Assembly: GCF_016836705.1 (NCBI RefSeq)
Contig: NZ_JAFCGY010000009.1
Location: 62,001 to 126,000 of the forward strand
Reading direction: 5' to 3'
From: Mesorhizobium caraganae
GTDB taxonomy: Bacteria; Pseudomonadota; Alphaproteobacteria; Rhizobiales; Rhizobiaceae
DNA length: 64,000 nucleotides
Position numbers and translations under genes: made by a program. Shown here in pieces: positions 60,239 through 64,000 of this stretch. The notes beneath the pieces are model-generated. The model ran no database searches. It was not told the origin of the DNA and saw only the letters and a list, made by a program, of their open reading frames with translations. Numbering within the stretch: position 1 is the first letter of the stretch; every line of letters begins with the position of its first letter.

Positions 60239-61051
60239 ATGACCGACTGGCTGACAGTCACAGAAGGCACCGCACCTCTTTTGGTGTCGATCCCGCACAC
60301 CGGCATCGATCTCGCCGGCATCGACAACCGGCTGGTCTCGCCCTGGCTCGGCCGCCGCGATTGCGACTGGTGGATCGACAATCTCTATGATTTTGCCGCC
60401 GGCCTCGGTGCGACGGTTGTGCATACGTCGATCTCGCGCACCGTCATCGACGTCAACCGCGATCCCTCCGGCGCCTCGCTCTATCCCGGGCAGACGACGA
60501 CCACGCTTTGCCCCACCGAGACCTTCGACGGCGATCCACTCTATTTGCCCGGTGCGGAACCGACGCCGTCGGAGATAGACCAGCGCCGCACATCCTATTT
60601 CGTGCCCTACCATGAAATGCTGGCGGCCCAGGCCGTCAGGCTGCGCGGCCTGCACGAAAAAATCGTCATCTACGATTGCCACTCGATCCGGTCGGTGCTG
60701 CCGCGCCTGTTCTATGGCACGCTGCCGGTCTTCAACCTCGGCACCAATGACGGCAAGAGCGCCGATCCGGCGCTGCAGGCGCTGGTCGGCCAGATCATGG
60801 CCGAAAGCGGTGAAAGCAATGTCATCAACGGCCGTTTCAAGGGCGGCTGGATCACGCGCTATTTCGGCAACCCGCAAGGCGGCTACCATGCGTTGCAGAT
60901 GGAACTTGCCGATCGCGGCTATTTGCGCGAGCCCGAGGGCAAGGGTGAACCGGACAATTGGCCAGTGCCCTATGATGCCGAGTTCGCCGCACCGATGCGC
61001 GCCACGCTGACGAAAATTCTCCAAACCGCCATTGACTGGGCCGGGCGCTGA
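60239..61051 (+). CDS. hutG: N-formylglutamate deformylase
   Basis: A 270-residue hydrolase releasing formate and glutamate from N-formylglutamate, final step of the HutF route. Segments typical of the family are VSIPHTGIDLAG, RDCDWWIDNLYDFA, SRTVIDVNRDPSGASLYPG (in part), YDCHSIRSVLPRLF and NGRFKGGWITRYFGNP. It is a member of the formylglutamate amidohydrolase fold, unrelated to the arginase-like formiminoglutamase also called HutG. It starts 2 bp after hutH. Confidence 0.95.
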   Translation: MTDWLTVTEGTAPLLVSIPHTGIDLAGIDNRLVSPWLGRRDCDWWIDNLYDFAAGLGATVVHTSISRTVIDVNRDPSGASLYPGQTTTTLCPTETFDGDPLYLPGAEPTPSEIDQRRTSYFVPYHEMLAAQAVRLRGLHEKIVIYDCHSIRSVLPRLFYGTLPVFNLGTNDGKSADPALQALVGQIMAESGESNVINGRFKGGWITRYFGNPQGGYHALQMELADRGYLREPEGKGEPDNWPVPYDAEFAAPMRATLTKILQTAIDWAGR

Positions 61052-61079
61052 GCCGCCGCCTTACTCGAAAGGGACAATG

Positions 61080-62750
<1,671 letters not shown>

Positions 62751-62762
62751 TTGGCTGAACCG

Positions 62763-63341
62763 ATGCGCATCCTTCGTGCCGCCGACTACCGCTCCATGCC
62801 GTGGAAGAATGGCGGCGGCACGACGACCGAAATCGCCGTCGTGCCTGACGGTGCCGGGCTTGACGACTTCGACTGGCGCGTCTCGATGGCGCGTGTCGAA
62901 GGCGGCGGCCCGTTCTCCGGCTTTGCCGGCGTCGACCGCACGCTTGCCGTGCTGGAAGGCGAGGGCATCATCCTCGACATAGCCGGCCGGCCGGCTGCCG
63001 AGGTGACCGGAGCCTCCGCCCCGGTGTCCTTCCCCGCCGATGTGGCGACCACGGCTGCGCTGATCTCTGGCCCGATCACCGACCTCAACGTCATGACCCG
63101 CCGCGGGCGGGCGACCCATACGGTCGAGCGCCTCATGGTTTCAGCCCCGACCGATATCCGTCCGACGACCGCAACGACCCTTATCCTGCCGCTCGACGGC
63201 GAGGTCGGCGTGACCGACCCGACACTGTCCCGGCTTGGACCTCGTGACACGCTCGTGATCGGCCCAGACGTCGCCCAATTGCACGTGGAACCGATGCGGC
63301 CGACGACCGTGTTCGTGATCCGGATCGCCAGCCTGGGCTAG
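62763..63341 (+). CDS. hutD: HutD family protein
   Basis: A 192-residue bicupin-like HutD protein: LRAADYRSMPWKNGGGTTTE, FDWRVSMARVEGGGPFSGFAG (in part), DLNVMTRRGRATHTVERL. In Pseudomonas HutD binds urocanate or formylglutamate and is thought to limit hut expression. ATG 62763 fits the family start. A TTG at 62751, directly after the hutU stop, is an alternative. It closes the hut operon. Confidence 0.93.
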   Translation: MRILRAADYRSMPWKNGGGTTTEIAVVPDGAGLDDFDWRVSMARVEGGGPFSGFAGVDRTLAVLEGEGIILDIAGRPAAEVTGASAPVSFPADVATTAALISGPITDLNVMTRRGRATHTVERLMVSAPTDIRPTTATTLILPLDGEVGVTDPTLSRLGPRDTLVIGPDVAQLHVEPMRPTTVFVIRIASLG

Positions 63342-63653
63342 CCGCGCCGCCAGCAACGATTAACGCCTGTTGCCAAACATGATCGCACGCCGGAGAAATC
63401 TGGCGTAAGCTGTTGCCTGGATCACGAAAAAGCCTGAATCCTTCCGTCGTTCCAAGGCGGACGGGAGGGCAGGGGTGCTCGTCCTTTAGTTGTCGAAAGC
63501 CCCTCCTTGAAATGTCGAAGGGATAACGCTCCTGGAGTGGTGCGAAGCAAAACTTTCGGCCAGTGTAATCATGCAACCAATTGCATTTGAATCGGTTTTA
63601 GGGACATTGCCGTGGCGGTGACGCCGCATCGCGTCCCCCATGCGGAATCTTCA
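63342..63653. other. 312 bp intergenic region upstream of the right-edge gene
   Basis: No gene or mosaic repeat is seen. It should contain the promoter and leader of the ndvB-like gene, and has one clear dyad at 63571-63586 (listed separately). No convincing -35/-10 pair or riboswitch fold was identified by eye. Confidence 0.5.
63571..63586. promoter_or_regulatory. Palindrome upstream of the ndvB-like gene
   Basis: ATGCAA-CCAA-TTGCAT is a perfect 6+6 bp inverted repeat 68 bp upstream of the start codon, in a locally AT-rich patch. It may be a regulator site or part of the promoter. Confidence 0.45.
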
Positions 63654-64000
63654 ATGAATATCCAGACAAATCCTGCCCAGATCGAAAAGACCAGCGCCAG
63701 CTTCCCGGCCATCACCGAAGAGCCGATACGCTCCAATTTCCTGCCAGAAGAGCGTCTGCGCGCGCTGGGCGACAGCCTCGCCAAGGGCGACGTCAAGGAC
63801 CTGTTCGGCCTGACGCCTTTCGATTTCCAGGCCCGCATCCGCGACAGTGCCAAGAAAATCCTCGAAGTCTACCGCTCGACCAATGCCGCCCAGGCCAAGG
63901 GCGAAACCATTACGCCTGCCGCACAATGGCTGCTCGACAACAATTATCTGGTCGAGGAGACCATCTTTCAGGTCAAGCGCGACCTGCCGCGCCGTTTCTA
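63654..64000 (+). CDS. N-terminus of a cyclic beta-1,2-glucan synthase-like protein (partial)
   Basis: The first 115 codons from ATG 63654 run off the window edge. The segment AAQWLLDNNYLVEETIFQVKRDLPRRFY matches in style the start of NdvB/ChvB and related giant glucan synthases, which read LLDNxYLIxxQI...REDLPRxYYRELP in this region. Those proteins make cyclic beta-1,2-glucan for osmoadaptation and host infection. The preceding 80 residues are polar and probably cytoplasmic. The family call depends on this short conserved block, since the GT84 and GH94 domains lie outside the window. Confidence 0.65.
   Translation, partial: MNIQTNPAQIEKTSASFPAITEEPIRSNFLPEERLRALGDSLAKGDVKDLFGLTPFDFQARIRDSAKKILEVYRSTNAAQAKGETITPAAQWLLDNNYLVEETIFQVKRDLPRRF

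Overview
The window looks like a chromosomal segment of a Mesorhizobium-type alphaproteobacterium (Rhizobiales, Phyllobacteriaceae). The evidence is the high GC content with strong GC3 bias, alphaproteobacterial gene neighbourhoods (cysQ-like/DUF4170/DUF374 acyltransferase/waaA/lpxK/DUF2093; efp/epmA), Rhizobiales-style palindromic intergenic repeats, and the start of what looks like a cyclic beta-1,2-glucan synthase (ndvB/chvB-like) at the right edge. No rRNA, tRNA, CRISPR array, transposase or prophage gene was recognised. The region reads as stable housekeeping and catabolic chromosome.

Layout: 1-5.6 kb holds the basic tail of an rRNA pseudouridine synthase, rsmD, an M16 peptidase pair, a patatin-like lipase and a RibD-like reductase. 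5.8-14.5 kb holds a long coiled-coil protein, a truncated alcohol dehydrogenase remnant, and a LacI-controlled sugar ABC importer plus GH127 beta-L-arabinofuranosidase operon without an ATPase gene. 14.5-18.6 kb holds an EEP phosphatase, a cardiolipin-synthase-like PLD protein, and the divergent efp/epmA pair. 19-25 kb holds tldE/pmbA, a cysQ-like phosphatase and a lipid A/Kdo cluster. 25.2-31.9 kb holds a LysR/DMT exporter pair, a secreted protein with a probable frameshift, and mutL. 31.9-40.4 kb holds a non-pyrrolysine MttB-family methyltransferase with an orphan family-5 binding protein, tandem secreted paralogues, queF and a TMADH-like flavoprotein. 40-46 kb holds a MarR/membrane-protein pair, a GGDEF-EAL protein and the kbl-tdh threonine pathway. 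46-52.6 kb holds the tyrosine/homogentisate pathway (hmgA, fahA, hppD with MarR and Lrp regulators). 52.8-55.1 kb holds a DUF442-type protein, a COG0523/CobW GTPase behind a Zur-like box, and a RidA-like protein. 55.3-63.3 kb holds a complete five-enzyme histidine-utilisation cluster (hutF, hutC / hutI, hutH, hutG, hutU, hutD).

The catabolic modules feed amino acids (threonine, tyrosine/phenylalanine, histidine), methylated amines and arabinofuranosides into central metabolism. Each has its own local regulator, and several have a visible operator-like palindrome. About ten copies of hairpin-ended mosaic repeats sit in the larger intergenic gaps, and all six convergent gaps longer than about 160 bp carry one. 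One copy is read into the N-terminus of the second M16 peptidase. I did not find a convincing new multi-gene system. The most notable items are lesions or oddities in otherwise ordinary genes: a P-loop deletion in the CobW protein, a T7-tract frameshift in a signal peptide, a repeat in a coding N-terminus, and a missing Fe-S cysteine in the TMADH-like enzyme.
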